From Streptomyces aquilus (GTDB lineage: Bacteria; Actinomycetota; Actinomycetes; Streptomycetales; Streptomycetaceae), in contig NZ_CP034463.1 in NCBI RefSeq assembly GCF_003955715.1, positions 7,688,001 through 7,752,000 on the forward strand: a stretch of 64,000 nucleotides of DNA, given 5' to 3'. The notes under the pieces were generated by a model that worked only from the letters and a program-made list of their open reading frames with translations, was not told where the DNA came from and did not search any database. Below are positions 53,918-62,619 of this stretch, piece by piece. Each line of letters opens with the position of its first letter. The stretch's first letter is position 1. Made by a program: the position numbers and the translations under genes.

Positions 53918-55522
53918 TCACTGCTGGTCACCCTCGGTGCGCAGGCGGAAGCGCTGGAGCTTGCCGGTCGCGGTGCGCGGGAGCGCGTCCAGGAAGACGA
54001 TCTCGCGCGGACATTTGTACGGCGCCAGCTCCGACTTGAGATACCCGCGCAGTGCCTCGGCGTCCCGTTCGGCGCCCTCCTTGACGACCGCGTACGCCAC
54101 CACGACCTGCCCGCGTGCCTCGTCGGGACGCCCCACCACCGCGGCCTCCACCACGTCCGGATGCCGCAGCAGCGCGTCCTCGACCTCCGGGCCCGCGATG
54201 TTGTACCCGGCCGAGATGATCATGTCGTCCGCGCGGGCGACGTACCGGAAGTAGCCGTCGCCCTCACGGACGTAGGTGTCGCCGGTGATGTTCCAGCCGA
54301 AGCGCACGTACTCGCGCTGCCGCGGATCGGCGAGGTACCGGCACCCGACCGGCCCGCGCACGGCGAGCAGCCCCGGTTCCCCGTCGGGCCGGTCGTGGCC
54401 CTCCTCGTCGACCACGCGCGCGTGCCAGCCGGGTACGGGCACCCCGGTGGTCCCCGGCCGGATGTGCTCGTCGGCGGCGGAGATGAAGATGTGCAGCAGC
54501 TCGGTCGCGCCGATGCCGTTGATGATCCGCAGTCCGGTCCGCTCCTGCCAGGCCCGCCAGGTGGCGGCGGGCAGGTTCTCCCCGGCGGAGACACAGCGGC
54601 GCAGCGCGGAGACGTCGTACGAGTCGAGCTCGTCGAGCATCGCGCGGTAGGCGGTCGGGGCGGTGAACAGCACCGAGACCCGGTGCTCGGCGAGGGCGGG
54701 CAACAGCTGCCGGGGACCGGCCTGTTCGAGCAGCAGCGCGCTCGCGCCCGCCCGCATCGGGAAGACGACGAGCCCGCCGAGCCCGAAGGTGAAGCCGAGC
54801 GGGGGACTGCCGGCGAAGACGTCGTCCGCGTGCGGCCGCAGCACGTGCCGGGCGAAGGTGTCGGCTATCGCGAGGACGTCCCGGTGGAAGTGCATGCACC
54901 CCTTGGGGCGCCCGGTGGTGCCGGAGGTGAAGGCGATCAGCGCCACGTCGTCGGCCGAGGTCCGCACGGCCGGGTACGGGGTGTCCGGCGCCGTCCGGTT
55001 CAGCAGGTCGTCGGGGGCGTCACCGCCGTACGTCGTGATCCGCAGCCCCGGTATCTCGGCCTTGGCGAGGTCGTCCACGGCCCGGATGTCGCACAGGGCG
55101 TGCCCGACCTCCGCGATCTCGCACATCGTGGCCAGCTCGTGCGGCCGCTGCTGGGCCAGCACCGTGACCGCGACCGCCCCCGCCTTCAGCACGGCCAGCC
55201 AGCAGGCCGCCAGCCACGGCGTGGTCGGGCCGCGCAGCAGGACGCGATGGCCGGGGACGACGCCCAGCTCGCCGGTGAGGAGATGCGCGAGGCGGTCCAC
55301 GCGGGCGCGCAGGGTGCCGTACGTCCAGGAGTCGCCGGACGGGGTGTGGAACACGGGCCGGTCGTCGGGCGGGCCGGTCAGCAGCTCGTCGGCACAGTTC
55401 AGCCGATCGGGGTACCGCAGCTCCGGGAGATCGAAGACGAGTTCGGGCCACTGGTCCGGGGGCGGGAGATGGTCGCGCGCGAAGGTGTCGACGTGGGCCG
55501 AGGGGTTCAGGCGCGGGTTCAT
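53918..55522 (-). CDS. Aryl-CoA ligase (benzoate/2-aminobenzoate-CoA ligase type)
   Basis: This 534-residue AMP-forming ligase should activate an aromatic acid to its CoA thioester as the entry step of the pathway. It has the AMP-binding P-loop FTSGTTGRPKGC near 199-210, the A5 motif NGIGATELLH near 330, GDTYVREGDGYFRYVARADD near 408-427 and the catalytic Lys in PRTATGKLQRF near 520. The sequence is of the benzoate-CoA ligase branch. Start: the ATG at 55522 with AAGGGGG upstream. Divergent from the acyl-CoA dehydrogenase, whose promoter shares the cluster operator. Confidence 0.9.
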   Translation of the reverse strand: MNPRLNPSAHVDTFARDHLPPPDQWPELVFDLPELRYPDRLNCADELLTGPPDDRPVFHTPSGDSWTYGTLRARVDRLAHLLTGELGVVPGHRVLLRGPTTPWLAACWLAVLKAGAVAVTVLAQQRPHELATMCEIAEVGHALCDIRAVDDLAKAEIPGLRITTYGGDAPDDLLNRTAPDTPYPAVRTSADDVALIAFTSGTTGRPKGCMHFHRDVLAIADTFARHVLRPHADDVFAGSPPLGFTFGLGGLVVFPMRAGASALLLEQAGPRQLLPALAEHRVSVLFTAPTAYRAMLDELDSYDVSALRRCVSAGENLPAATWRAWQERTGLRIINGIGATELLHIFISAADEHIRPGTTGVPVPGWHARVVDEEGHDRPDGEPGLLAVRGPVGCRYLADPRQREYVRFGWNITGDTYVREGDGYFRYVARADDMIISAGYNIAGPEVEDALLRHPDVVEAAVVGRPDEARGQVVVAYAVVKEGAERDAEALRGYLKSELAPYKCPREIVFLDALPRTATGKLQRFRLRTEGDQQ

Positions 55523-55586
55523 GCTGGTTCGCCCCCTTGCCTTGTGGGCGTCGTGGGTGGGCTCGCGCAACGAGCGTATCGTCTTG

Positions 55587-55614
55587 GTGACGACAGTCAA
55601 TGGGACGCGATATC
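55587..55614 (+). promoter_or_regulatory. Aryl-CoA promoter 2 with TGAC-N4-GTCA operator
   Basis: GTGACG (55587-55592), 16-bp spacer, GATATC (55609-55614), upstream of the acyl-CoA dehydrogenase. The palindrome TGACGACAGTCA (55588-55599) covers the -35 box exactly as at 49809. It lies 65 bp from the divergent ligase start, so it may control both directions. Confidence 0.7.
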
Positions 55615-55670
55615 GTCGGCGAAGGGCCCAGGGGAACGCCGCAGGGGCCAGCGGAGAGAGAGGACCGGCA

Positions 55671-56801
55671 ATGCCCGCATTCTCGCTCGATCCGGCACAA
55701 ACCGCCTGGTGTGCGGAGCTGCGCGCGCTGGCCGCGGACCGGCTGCGCCCGCTCGCCGAGAAGGGCGAGCCCGGGCGGGTGAACCGCCCGCTGGTCGCCG
55801 AACTCGGCCGACTCGGCCTGCTGGAGCGGCTGTTCGGCTCCGGCGCCCTCGACCTGTGTCTGATGCGTGAGTCCCTGGCGTACGCCTGCACCGAGGCGGA
55901 GACGGCCCTCGCGCTCCAGGGGCTGGGCGCCCACCCGGTGCACGCCCACGGCACCCCTGCCCAGCGGGACCGCTGGCTGCCGCGGGTCATCGAGGGCAGC
56001 GCGGTGGCGGCGTTCGCGCTGAGCGAGCCGGGGGCGGGCTCGGACGCGGCCGCGCTGTCCCTGACCGCGCACCCGGACGGCCCCGACCGCTGGCGGCTGA
56101 CCGGCGAGAAGTGCTGGATCTCCAACGCCCCCGAGGCCGACTTCTCCACGGTCTTCGCGCGGACGGGGGGCGATGCGGGCGCCCGCGGCGTGACCGCCTT
56201 CCTCGTCCCCGCCGACCGCCCCGGCCTCACCGGCACCGCCCTCGACATGCTCTCCCCGCACCCCATCGGCGCCCTCGCCTTCGACGCCGTACCCGTCACC
56301 GCCGACGACGTGCTCGGCGAGGTGGACCGCGGCTTCCGGGTCGCGATGGGCACGCTGAACCTCTTCCGGCCCAGCGTCGGCGCCTTCGCGGTGGGCATGG
56401 CCCAGGCGGCCCTGGACGCCACCCTCGCGCACACCGCCCGACGGGACGCGTTCGGCGGCAAGCTGAAGGACCTCCAGTCGGTGGCCCACGAGGTCGCCGA
56501 GCTGGCCCTGCGCACGGACGCGGCCCGCCTCATGGTCCACGCCGCGGCGACGGCGTACGACGCGGGCGCCCCGGACGTCCCCAAGCGCGCCGCGATGGCG
56601 AAGCTGCTCGCCACCGAGACCGCGCAGTACGTCGTCGACAAGGCCGTCCAGCTGCACGGCGCACGGGCGTTGGAGCGTGGCCATCTGCTGGAGCACTTGT
56701 ACCGGGAGGTGCGGGCGCCACGGATCTACGAGGGGGCGAGCGAGGTGCAACGGGGCATCATCGCGAAGGAGTTGTACGCTGAGCGGGAGGGGAACCGATG
56801 A
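55671..56801 (+). CDS. Acyl-CoA dehydrogenase family protein
   Basis: This 376-residue FAD enzyme oxidises an acyl-CoA at the alpha-beta position. ALSEPGAGSDAAAL near 120-133 and CWISNAPEADFSTVFART near 152-168 bind FAD and substrate, and the C-terminal YEGASEVQRGIIAKEL near 350-365 carries the catalytic Glu position of the short-chain group. In the aryl-CoA pathway it would act on the ring-derived alicyclic CoA intermediate. It begins an operon with ridA (ATGA overlap). Confidence 0.9.
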   Translation: MPAFSLDPAQTAWCAELRALAADRLRPLAEKGEPGRVNRPLVAELGRLGLLERLFGSGALDLCLMRESLAYACTEAETALALQGLGAHPVHAHGTPAQRDRWLPRVIEGSAVAAFALSEPGAGSDAAALSLTAHPDGPDRWRLTGEKCWISNAPEADFSTVFARTGGDAGARGVTAFLVPADRPGLTGTALDMLSPHPIGALAFDAVPVTADDVLGEVDRGFRVAMGTLNLFRPSVGAFAVGMAQAALDATLAHTARRDAFGGKLKDLQSVAHEVAELALRTDAARLMVHAAATAYDAGAPDVPKRAAMAKLLATETAQYVVDKAVQLHGARALERGHLLEHLYREVRAPRIYEGASEVQRGIIAKELYAEREGNR

Positions 56802-57196
56802 GCACCGAGCGCGTCAACCCGCCCGAGCTGTCCCCGCCGACGGGGTTCTCGCACGCGGTGGTGGCGACGGGGTCGCGGGTGGTGTTCCTGGCCGGTCAGA
56901 CGGCGCTGGACACCGACGGGAAGGTGGTGGGGGAGACGCTGCCCGAGCAGTTCGAGCGGGCTCTCGCCAATCTGCTGGCGGCCCTGCGGGCGGCGGGCGG
57001 TACCCCGGCGGACCTGGCTCGCGTCACGGTGTACGCCACGGATGTCGCCGAGTACCGGGCCAGGGCGGCCGAACTGGGCCGTATCTGGCGGGAGTCGGCG
57101 GGCCGGGACTATCCGGCGATGGCGGTGGTGGGGGTGGTCCGGCTCTGGGACGAGCAGGCACTGCTGGAACTGGACGGCTTCGCCGTACTGCCCTAG
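56798..57196 (+). CDS. RidA/YjgF family protein, enamine/imine deaminase
   Basis: This 132-residue RidA-family protein should hydrolyse reactive enamines or imines to carbonyl compounds and ammonia. It has SHAVVATGSRVVFLAGQTA, the strand AGQT, and the region with VTVYATDV typical of the family. It is translationally coupled to the acyl-CoA dehydrogenase. A RidA member belongs naturally in anthranilate breakdown, where the amino group has to leave an alicyclic intermediate; a salicylate pathway would not need it. Confidence 0.88.
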   Translation: MSTERVNPPELSPPTGFSHAVVATGSRVVFLAGQTALDTDGKVVGETLPEQFERALANLLAALRAAGGTPADLARVTVYATDVAEYRARAAELGRIWRESAGRDYPAMAVVGVVRLWDEQALLELDGFAVLP

Positions 57197-57200
57197 CGGC

Positions 57201-57386
57201 TCAGGCCGCCATGGCCAGCGGCACACGGTGAGGCGCGACGACCCGCCCGTCCGCCAGCAGTTCCCCGCTGTCGTCGAACACGATCGAGCCGTCGCACAGC
57301 AGGCTCCACCCCTGCTCGGGGTGGGCGGACACGACGTGCGAGCCAGTGGCCTCGGAGGCAGGGCACGAAGGCTGGTGTGAACACAT
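57201..57386 (-). CDS. DUF5999-like small protein, 61 residues
   Basis: The ATG at 57386 begins MCSHQPSCPASEATGSHVVS, followed by AHPEQGWSLLCDGSIVFDDS and a C-terminal DGRVVAPHR. This matches a small, widespread Streptomyces family I know as DUF5999. The N-terminal CxxH...C pattern may bind metal. It is convergent with ridA, whose stop is 4 bp away. Function unknown. Confidence 0.75.
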   Translation of the reverse strand: MCSHQPSCPASEATGSHVVSAHPEQGWSLLCDGSIVFDDSGELLADGRVVAPHRVPLAMAA

Positions 57387-57500
57387 GGCGCACCTCCACA
57401 TCGGGTGGACGGTCCGTCCGGCTTCTCCGTACGGGGCGTCCCTATGGACAGACCATGCTCCCGTCGCGAACTCATCGGAACAGCCTGGCGCCAACCGTGA

Positions 57501-58061
<561 letters not shown>

Positions 58062-58124
58062 CCCGCTCCGGCCGCATGGGCCGCCGCCGGCTCCGGACGC
58101 CGCCGCAGCAGCGCGGGTCCCGCG

Positions 58125-58706
58125 TCAGGAGTCGGCCGGCTCGCCGTCGAGCGTCGCGAGTCCCGCGCGCAGGAAGGCGATCGCCCGGTCGATGTTCGCC
58201 TCCTGGCCGTGATGGCACACCTCGCTGACGACCGCCGCCGCCGCGGCCGCCGCCATCCGGGGCCCGAAGTCGTCCGGCGCGTCGCCGCGTTCCTCGGCGA
58301 GGATGCGGGCGCCCTCCTGGATGACCTCCGTGAGGCGGACGTTGGTGACGGCCCTGAGCTGCGGGTTGAGGTCGAGCATGCGCTCGTGCAGGTCGTCCAG
58401 GTCGTCCGCCTCGGCGAGGTCCGCGCGCAGCCACGCCTCCAGCGCGTCCAGGGTCGTCCAGCCCTCCTTCCGCTCCCGCAACGCGGTGGCCAGCCGGTCC
58501 GCCAGCGCGTCGAAGTGGGACGTCGCCAGCTCCAGCTTCGACGGGAAGTAGAGCGTGACGGTTCGCGGCGAGACCTCCGCCGCCGCCGCGATGTCGGCGA
58601 TCGTCGTCGCCTCGAAGCCGCGGTCGGCGAACAGCTCGTACGCGGCTCGGAGGATCGCCTCCCTGCGCCGCGCCTTGGATCGTTCCCGCAGACCCTCGCT
58701 CATCAT
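58125..58706 (-). CDS. TetR-family regulator, divergent from the MMPL exporter
   Basis: This 193-residue TetR protein has its helix-turn-helix in residues about 28-58 (FEATTIADIAAAAEVSPRTVTLYFPSK). The C-terminal ligand domain is unlike any I can place. It is divergent from the MMPL gene over a 100-bp spacer that holds a near-perfect palindrome, so it should repress the exporter and itself until a ligand is bound. Confidence 0.9.
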   Translation of the reverse strand: MMSEGLRERSKARRREAILRAAYELFADRGFEATTIADIAAAAEVSPRTVTLYFPSKLELATSHFDALADRLATALRERKEGWTTLDALEAWLRADLAEADDLDDLHERMLDLNPQLRAVTNVRLTEVIQEGARILAEERGDAPDDFGPRMAAAAAAAVVSEVCHHGQEANIDRAIAFLRAGLATLDGEPADS

Positions 58707-58742
58707 GCCCGGACCCTACCATCGCTCTCTACCGTTGACGGC

Positions 58743-58766
58743 AATTTTACAGTCGACTGCAAAAAT
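58743..58766. promoter_or_regulatory. TetR operator between tetR and the MMPL gene
   Basis: A 24-bp AT-flanked palindrome centred on CAGTCGACTG, with 10 of 12 positions paired. It lies midway between the divergent genes. Confidence 0.7.
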
Positions 58767-58806
58767 GCCGTACGGTGTAATCAGTCGAGCGAGGGGAAGA
58801 ACGATC

Positions 58807-61020
58807 ATGGCGTCACGCCTGTACACCTGGGCGCGCTGGGCGATACGCCGCCGCGGCCGGGTCGTCGCCGTCTGGCTGCTGCTGCTCGCCGTCGTCGGCG
58901 GCCTCGGGATCACCCTGCACGGCAAGGTGACGACCGAGTTCTCGGTACCCGGCATCGAGTCGCAGCAGGCGCAGGACGTGCTGAAGGAGAAGTTCCCGGA
59001 GGCGGCGGGCGGCGTCGCGCGGGTCGTCTTCGCCGCACCGGAGGGCGAGAAGCTCACCGCGCCGAAGACCTCCGCGGCCATGGAGGCGAGCCTGAAGCAG
59101 GCCGCGCGGGTCCCCGGTGTCGCCGACGTCTCCGACCCGCTCAAGAGCCGGACGGTCTCGGCCGACCAGCGGATCGGCTACGCGGACGTCCGCTTCGGCC
59201 GGCAGGCCAGCGACGTGTCGCAGGAGGCCAAGGACGCCCTGTCGGACGCGATGGCGCAGGCCCGCGACGCCGGTCTGGAGGTCGAGTTCGGCGGCTCCGC
59301 GATGGAGCACAAGACCGAGGTCGGCGGACCGGCCGAGATCGTCGGCGTGGTCGCCGCCTTCGCCGTCCTCACCCTGGCCCTCGGCTCCCTGGTCGCGGCC
59401 GGGCTGCCGCTGCTGACCGCCCTGGTGGGGGTGGCGATCGGCGTCCTGGGCGTGGAGTTCATGAGCCGGTACGTCGAGATGACGTCCACCGCCACCGTCC
59501 TCGCCCTGATGATCGGGCTGGCCGTCGGCATCGACTACGCCCTGTTCATCATCTCCCGCCACCGCGAGCAGCTCGCCGACCCCGACCAGGACGTCGAGGA
59601 CTCCATCGCGCGTGCCGTGGCCACCGCCGGTGGCGCGGTCGTCTTCGCCGGGGCGACCGTCATCATCGCGCTGGCCGCGCTCGCGGTCACCGGCATCCCG
59701 TTCCTGACCGTGATGGGTCTGGCCGCCGCGGCCACCGTCGCGCTCGCGGTGCTGGTCGCCGTCAGCCTCGTACCCGCCGCCCTCGGCTTCCTCGGCGAGC
59801 GGCTGCGGCCGAGGCCGCGGGCACGGCGGACCGAGGGGCGCGAACGCGCGCCCGGCGCCTGGGGACTGGCCTGGGGACGGGCCGTCACCCGCAAGCCGCT
59901 GCTCGTCCTGCTCGCCGGGGTGATCGGCCTGCTCGCGCTCGCCGCGCCCGCCCGCGATCTGCGGCTCGGACTGCCGAGCAACGCCTCGCAGCCCGTCGAC
60001 AGCACCCAGCACAAGAGCTACGACCTGCTGACGGACGGTTTCGGGCCCGGCTTCAACGCCACGCTGACGGCCGTCGTCGACCTCGACGGGGTCCCGGCCG
60101 GCGACCGTACGGCGACCGTGACCGGGCTGCGGACGGCCCTCGCGGGCGACCGGGGTGTGGCGGTCGCCGCGCCGCCCGTCACCAACGCCGACTCCACCCT
60201 CGCCGTCGTCGCCGTGGTCCCGAAGACCGGGCCCGACGCCCAGGCCACCACGGACCTGGTGCACCGGCTGCGGGAGAACGCGAGCACGGTCGAGAAGGCG
60301 GGCGGCACGCTCTACATCGCCGGGCAGACGGCCGCCGCGATCGATGTGGCGGGCAAACTGTCCGACGCGCTGCCGCTGTTCATCGCCATCATCGTGATCC
60401 TGGCGCTGATCCTGCTGACCATCGCCTTCCGGTCACTGCTGGTGCCGGTGAAGGCGGCCCTCGGCTTCCTGCTGTCGGTCGCCGCTTCCCTGGGTGCCAC
60501 GGTCTGGGTCTTCCAGGACGGCCATCTGAACGGCGTGCTCGACATCCCCTCCGCGGGGCCGGTCACCAGCTTCCTGCCGGTGCTCCTCATCGGCGTCCTG
60601 TTCGGACTGGCCATGGACTACGAGGTGTTCCTCGTCAGCCGGATGCGCGAGCACTACGAGCACACGGGCGACGCCGCCGAGGCCGTGACCCAGGGCATGG
60701 CCCGCAGCGGGCGGGTCGTCAGCGCCGCCGCGCTCATCATGGTCGCGGTCTTCGGAGGGTTCGTCTTCAACACCGACCCGATCATCAAGTCCATCGGTTT
60801 CGCCCTGGCGTTCGGTGTGCTCGTCGACGCGTTCGTCGTCCGCATGACCCTCGTGCCCGCGGCCATGGCGCTGCTCGGCCGCCGCGCCTGGGGACTGCCG
60901 GGCTGGCTGGACCGGGTCACACCGGACGTCGACATCGAGGGGGCGAAGCTGCCCGCGCGTGCGGCGGTCGAGGCGGCGGAGGAGGAAGAGGCGGAGCGGG
61001 ACAAGGCCTCCGTGCGCTGA
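58807..61020 (+). CDS. MMPL-family RND exporter
   Basis: This 737-residue protein is of the MmpL/RND superfamily with 12 predicted helices in two halves: helix 1 near residues 18-40, then an extracytoplasmic loop, helices 2-6 from about 180 to 350, and the second half repeating the plan from about 380. GLAVGIDYALFIISR near 238 and GVLFGLAMDYEVFLVSR near 597 carry the paired acidic residues that relay protons. Streptomyces MMPL proteins export lipids or specialised metabolites. Start: the ATG at 58807, AGGGGAAG upstream. Regulated by the divergent TetR. Confidence 0.92.
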   Translation: MASRLYTWARWAIRRRGRVVAVWLLLLAVVGGLGITLHGKVTTEFSVPGIESQQAQDVLKEKFPEAAGGVARVVFAAPEGEKLTAPKTSAAMEASLKQAARVPGVADVSDPLKSRTVSADQRIGYADVRFGRQASDVSQEAKDALSDAMAQARDAGLEVEFGGSAMEHKTEVGGPAEIVGVVAAFAVLTLALGSLVAAGLPLLTALVGVAIGVLGVEFMSRYVEMTSTATVLALMIGLAVGIDYALFIISRHREQLADPDQDVEDSIARAVATAGGAVVFAGATVIIALAALAVTGIPFLTVMGLAAAATVALAVLVAVSLVPAALGFLGERLRPRPRARRTEGRERAPGAWGLAWGRAVTRKPLLVLLAGVIGLLALAAPARDLRLGLPSNASQPVDSTQHKSYDLLTDGFGPGFNATLTAVVDLDGVPAGDRTATVTGLRTALAGDRGVAVAAPPVTNADSTLAVVAVVPKTGPDAQATTDLVHRLRENASTVEKAGGTLYIAGQTAAAIDVAGKLSDALPLFIAIIVILALILLTIAFRSLLVPVKAALGFLLSVAASLGATVWVFQDGHLNGVLDIPSAGPVTSFLPVLLIGVLFGLAMDYEVFLVSRMREHYEHTGDAAEAVTQGMARSGRVVSAAALIMVAVFGGFVFNTDPIIKSIGFALAFGVLVDAFVVRMTLVPAAMALLGRRAWGLPGWLDRVTPDVDIEGAKLPARAAVEAAEEEEAERDKASVR

Positions 61021-61093
61021 GTCCGACGGTTCGCGAGGGGGCGGCCCGCGCTGCTGGAGGCGCCGGCCGCCCCTGACGAATTCCCCCGCGACG

Positions 61094-61729
61094 TCAGTCG
61101 GCCTCCGGCAGCGGGCGGCGGGCGACCTCGTGGGCGTCGTCCGGTGGGACGCCGAGCATGCGCAGCACCATCTCGGCGAGGTTGACGGCCGCTTCGTCGC
61201 CGTCGAGGTCGGGACGCGCGAAGCGCAGCTCCACCAGGGACAGCAGGGTGCCGCCCAGTGCCGACAGGGCGACCGCGGGGTCGCGGACGGTGAAGCGGCC
61301 CGAGTCCATGCCGACCTGGAGATCGCGCAGGGCGCGTCGGGCCAGCCCGTTGTCCGAGTGGATGTGGGCGAGACCGCGGCGGCGCACGATCTGCATCAGC
61401 TCCGGGTGCGAGTCGGCCATCCGGGCGCTGAGGCGGAAGCCCGCCGCGACGAGTTCCGCCGCGTCGTCGATGCCGGTCAGACGGTCGTCGAAGGCCTGGC
61501 CGAACTCCTCCATGGCGTCCACCACCGCCGCCTCGAACAACTCCGTCTTCGACTCGAAGTGGTTGTAGAAGGAGCCGAAACCGACGTCGGCGCGCTCGGC
61601 GATCGCCTGGATGCTGGCGCCGGTGTCCCCGGTCTCGGCGAGAATCTGCCGGGCCGCGCGGACCAGCGCCCCACGGGTCTCGGCGCGACGCCGCTCGAAG
61701 CGGTTGCTGGGCGGGGCTGACGTAGGCAT
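61094..61729 (-). CDS. TetR-family regulator
   Basis: This 211-residue TetR protein has helix-turn-helix residues about 35-58 (ASIQAIAERADVGFGSFYNHF) followed by ESKTELFEAA. The C-terminal half is a generic TetR_C domain. It is convergent with the MMPL gene (73-bp gap) and does not obviously control it, since the MMPL gene has its own regulator. Target unknown. Confidence 0.9.
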   Translation of the reverse strand: MPTSAPPSNRFERRRAETRGALVRAARQILAETGDTGASIQAIAERADVGFGSFYNHFESKTELFEAAVVDAMEEFGQAFDDRLTGIDDAAELVAAGFRLSARMADSHPELMQIVRRRGLAHIHSDNGLARRALRDLQVGMDSGRFTVRDPAVALSALGGTLLSLVELRFARPDLDGDEAAVNLAEMVLRMLGVPPDDAHEVARRPLPEAD

Positions 61730-61779
61730 GCGCAGAGTCTAACGAGGCGACGAGGACGGTCCCAGTCCTGATGAATCCG

Positions 61780-62523
61780 TCATCTCCCGTTGCGGTCGCC
61801 CTCCCGCCGTGCTGCCCACAGACCGCGGACGTGGCCGAGGTGGCGGGTCATGACCTCGTGCACCGCCTTCTCGTCCCGGGCGATCAGCGCGTCGAGGAGT
61901 TCGAGATGCTCCTCGGCGGAGGCCAGTAGACGGCCCGCCTCGACGAGGGCGGTCAGTCCGTACAGCCGGGAGCGGGCGCGCAGATCGCGGACCACCTCGA
62001 CGAGATGGGCGTTGCCCGCGAGGGCGAGCAGGCCGAGGTGGAAGCGGGTGTCGGCCTCGACATACGCGACGAGGTCACCGGCCGCGGCGGCCCGCACGAT
62101 CTCGCGGGCCGCCGGACGCAGCGCCTCCAGCTGGACCGGGGCGGCGGTCCCGGCCAGGCCCACCACGGTCGGGATCTCGATGAGCCGCCGGACGTGCGTG
62201 TACTCGTCGAGCTGCTGGTCGGAGACCTCGCTGACCCGGAACCCCTTGTTGGGGACGGTGTCGACCAGGCCCTCCTTGACCAGGTCCAGCATGGCCTCGC
62301 GCACCGGGGTCGCCGAGACGCCGAAGCGGGCGGCGAGGGCCGGCGCGGAGTACACCGCGCCGGGCAGCAGCTCACCGGCGATCAGCGCGGCCCGCAGCGC
62401 GTCGGCGACCCGCTCGCGGTAGCTGCTCTTCTTGCCGCCGAGCGTGGGCAGGGCGGGTGTCGCGGGAGCGGCGGATGCGGCGGGCGCGCCGGCGGTCCGG
62501 CTGCTGGGCTGGGTGGCGGCCAT
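61780..62523 (-). CDS. GntR-family regulator, FadR/FCD type
   Basis: This 247-residue protein has an Ala/Pro-rich N-terminal tail of about 30 residues, a winged helix at about 35-100 (GVSATPVREAMLDLVKEGLVDT) and an all-helical FCD domain with a metal-binding Asp/His pattern (ADTRFHLGLLALAGN). It is the last gene of the hydroxyproline-type operon, with direct repeats in front that may be its binding site. FCD regulators usually sense the pathway substrate. Confidence 0.9.
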   Translation of the reverse strand: MAATQPSSRTAGAPAASAAPATPALPTLGGKKSSYRERVADALRAALIAGELLPGAVYSAPALAARFGVSATPVREAMLDLVKEGLVDTVPNKGFRVSEVSDQQLDEYTHVRRLIEIPTVVGLAGTAAPVQLEALRPAAREIVRAAAAGDLVAYVEADTRFHLGLLALAGNAHLVEVVRDLRARSRLYGLTALVEAGRLLASAEEHLELLDALIARDEKAVHEVMTRHLGHVRGLWAARREGDRNGR

Positions 62524-62546
62524 GTTCGGGATCTCCTCGTGCGGGC

Positions 62547-62580
62547 GTCACGCACCACGGATGTGCAATGTCACGCACCA
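62547..62580. promoter_or_regulatory. Direct repeats upstream of gntR
   Basis: GTCACGCACCA occurs exactly at 62547-62557 and 62570-62580, 23 bp apart. The 97-bp spacer between the epimerase and gntR would suit GntR autoregulation. Confidence 0.6.
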
Positions 62581-62619
62581 TCAGTATCTCCGCGGCACAC
62601 CACGGGTCCGACCGGTGGT

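Noticed and set aside
54663..55670. Long N-terminal extension of the acyl-CoA dehydrogenase
   Set aside because: The open frame continues upstream across the divergent ligase gene and promoter, but the family begins at the ATG at 55671 with a ribosome site.
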